This document shows positions 63,405-64,000 of a stretch of DNA of 64,000 bases, one piece after another; positions within the stretch are counted from its first letter, which is position 1, and the number at the start of each line of letters is the position of its first letter. The position numbers and the translations under genes were made by a program. A model generated the notes under the pieces. It did no database searches. It had not been told where the DNA came from and was given only the letters and a program-made list of their open reading frames with translations. This DNA is from Chryseobacterium gleum (GTDB lineage Bacteria > Bacteroidota > Bacteroidia > Flavobacteriales_D > Crocinitomicaceae), in the NCBI GenBank assembly GCA_945882095.1, contig CAMCWF010000010.1, forward strand, positions 1 to 64,000, in the 5' to 3' direction.

Positions 63405-64000
63405 TTAGTTCTTAGAAGAAAAGTCTTGTACAATGGTAAAACTAGCCTCATCAATGCTGTATGTCATTGCATCAATTTGGGTAGAGAAAACGTTGTACAT
63501 AATGATTGCAATCGTAGAAGCTGTAATACCAAAAGCAGTATTAATCAACGCCTCAGAGATTCCTGTTGCAAGTGCCGAAGTATCTGGTGAACCATGTGAC
63601 ATTGCAGCAAATGATCGAATCATCCCCAATACGGTTCCAATCAATCCAACCAACGTTGCAATAGATGCACATGTTGATAAAACCGAAAGGTTTTTAGACA
63701 ACATTGGCAATTCTAATGAAGTGGCCTCTTCTAGTTCTTTTTTCAGTGTTTCAAGTTTTTGCTCTTTATCCATGTTATTGTCTTCTGCAATATGGCTATA
63801 TTTTTCCATGCCTGCGCGAACAACATTCGCTAAAGATCCTTTTTGTTTGTCACACGCTTTGATTGCGCCTGCAAAGTCTTTTTGATCCATAAATCCTTTA
63901 ATCTGAGAAATGAAACGATCTGTTCTACCTTTACCATTTGCCATCAAAAGGGTAACAAGCCTTTCCAAAGAGAAGATTACAATAATGATGTTGATCGCAA
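63405..64000 (-). CDS. exbB: MotA/TolQ/ExbB proton channel protein (5' end beyond window)
   Basis: The frame is open to the window edge. An internal TTG near 63968 is not the start, because AINIIIVIFSLERLV continues in frame upstream. The visible 198 residues contain the family helices (NLSVLSTCASIATLVGLIGTVLG and later ALINTAFGITASTIAII), with a cytosolic helical segment before them (DRFISQIKGFMDQKDFAGAI). It forms the pentameric channel with the two ExbD proteins. It is the first visible gene of the TonB cluster. Confidence 0.92.
   Translation of the reverse strand, partial: AINIIIVIFSLERLVTLLMANGKGRTDRFISQIKGFMDQKDFAGAIKACDKQKGSLANVVRAGMEKYSHIAEDNNMDKEQKLETLKKELEEATSLELPMLSKNLSVLSTCASIATLVGLIGTVLGMIRSFAAMSHGSPDTSALATGISEALINTAFGITASTIAIIMYNVFSTQIDAMTYSIDEASFTIVQDFSSKN

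Noticed and set aside
1-64000. CRISPR array, transposase, phage gene, integron or toxin-antitoxin pair
   Set aside because: I looked for direct repeats, DDE/integrase motifs and small gene pairs and saw none.

Overview
The window is a chromosomal segment of a Bacteroidota bacterium, most likely from the order Flavobacteriales. Supporting signs are the alternative complex III operon (actABCDEF) followed by ctaCD, a fused murF-alr gene, the type IX secretion lipoprotein SprE/PorW beside a bactofilin and AtpZ, DUF2723 and DUF3109 proteins, the exbB-exbD-exbD-tonB layout, and promoters of the Bacteroidota type (TTG about 17-20 bases before TAnnTTTG). I saw no clear Shine-Dalgarno sequences. I also saw no insertion sequence, prophage, CRISPR array, integron, rRNA or attachment site. 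Apart from the two genes cut by the window edges, every gene appears intact. No stretch of more than about 300 bases lacks a gene.

Layout. 1-2003: start of an exported CotH-kinase-like protein, cut by the window edge. 2103-3195: a lipoprotein and a small outer-membrane protein. 3200-8421: a very large propeller/Y_Y_Y receptor fused to an adenylate cyclase and an HD domain, plus a CsgG-like/barrel protein. 8528-15743 (minus): tdk, murF-alr, an unknown regulator-like gene, an epimerase, a CPBP protein, an SDR and a membrane protein, packed as one operon. 15859-17821 (plus): an unknown acidic protein and an M28 peptidase. 17783-22181 (minus): yebC, sprE, bactofilin, atpZ and a membrane protein. 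22231-23804: engB and, divergent, a CarH-like B12-domain MerR regulator. 23767-36613 (minus): rimP, nusA, infB, tatA, gatA, a lytic transglycosylase, two glycosyltransferases, a UbiA-like protein and leuS. 36725-37303: a DUF3109 protein. 37320-48913 (minus): the complete respiratory module, from quinol oxidation (ActA-F) to the oxidase subunits CtaC and CtaD. 49118-51177: a SPOR protein, thiL, a small membrane protein and tRNA-Gln. 51304-58335 (plus): a DUF2723 glycosyltransferase-like protein, a polysaccharide deacetylase, a histidine kinase and gpmI. 58337-64000 (minus): exbB (partial), two exbD genes, tonB, a small membrane protein, a PstS-like lipoprotein and a TPR protein.

How the parts fit. 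Most of the DNA is core machinery: translation (rimP/nusA/infB/gatA/leuS, tRNA-Gln), cell wall (murF-alr, MltD-like enzyme), envelope glycans, aerobic respiration and TonB energy transduction. The less ordinary elements are the receptor-cyclase-HD fusion, the CarH-like putative light sensor, a CPBP protein lacking expected catalytic residues, a terminator built into the last codons of gpmI, a palindrome over the act promoter and a hairpin in the rimP leader. No clearly new multi-gene system was found. The best candidates for new biology are single proteins and regulatory sites.
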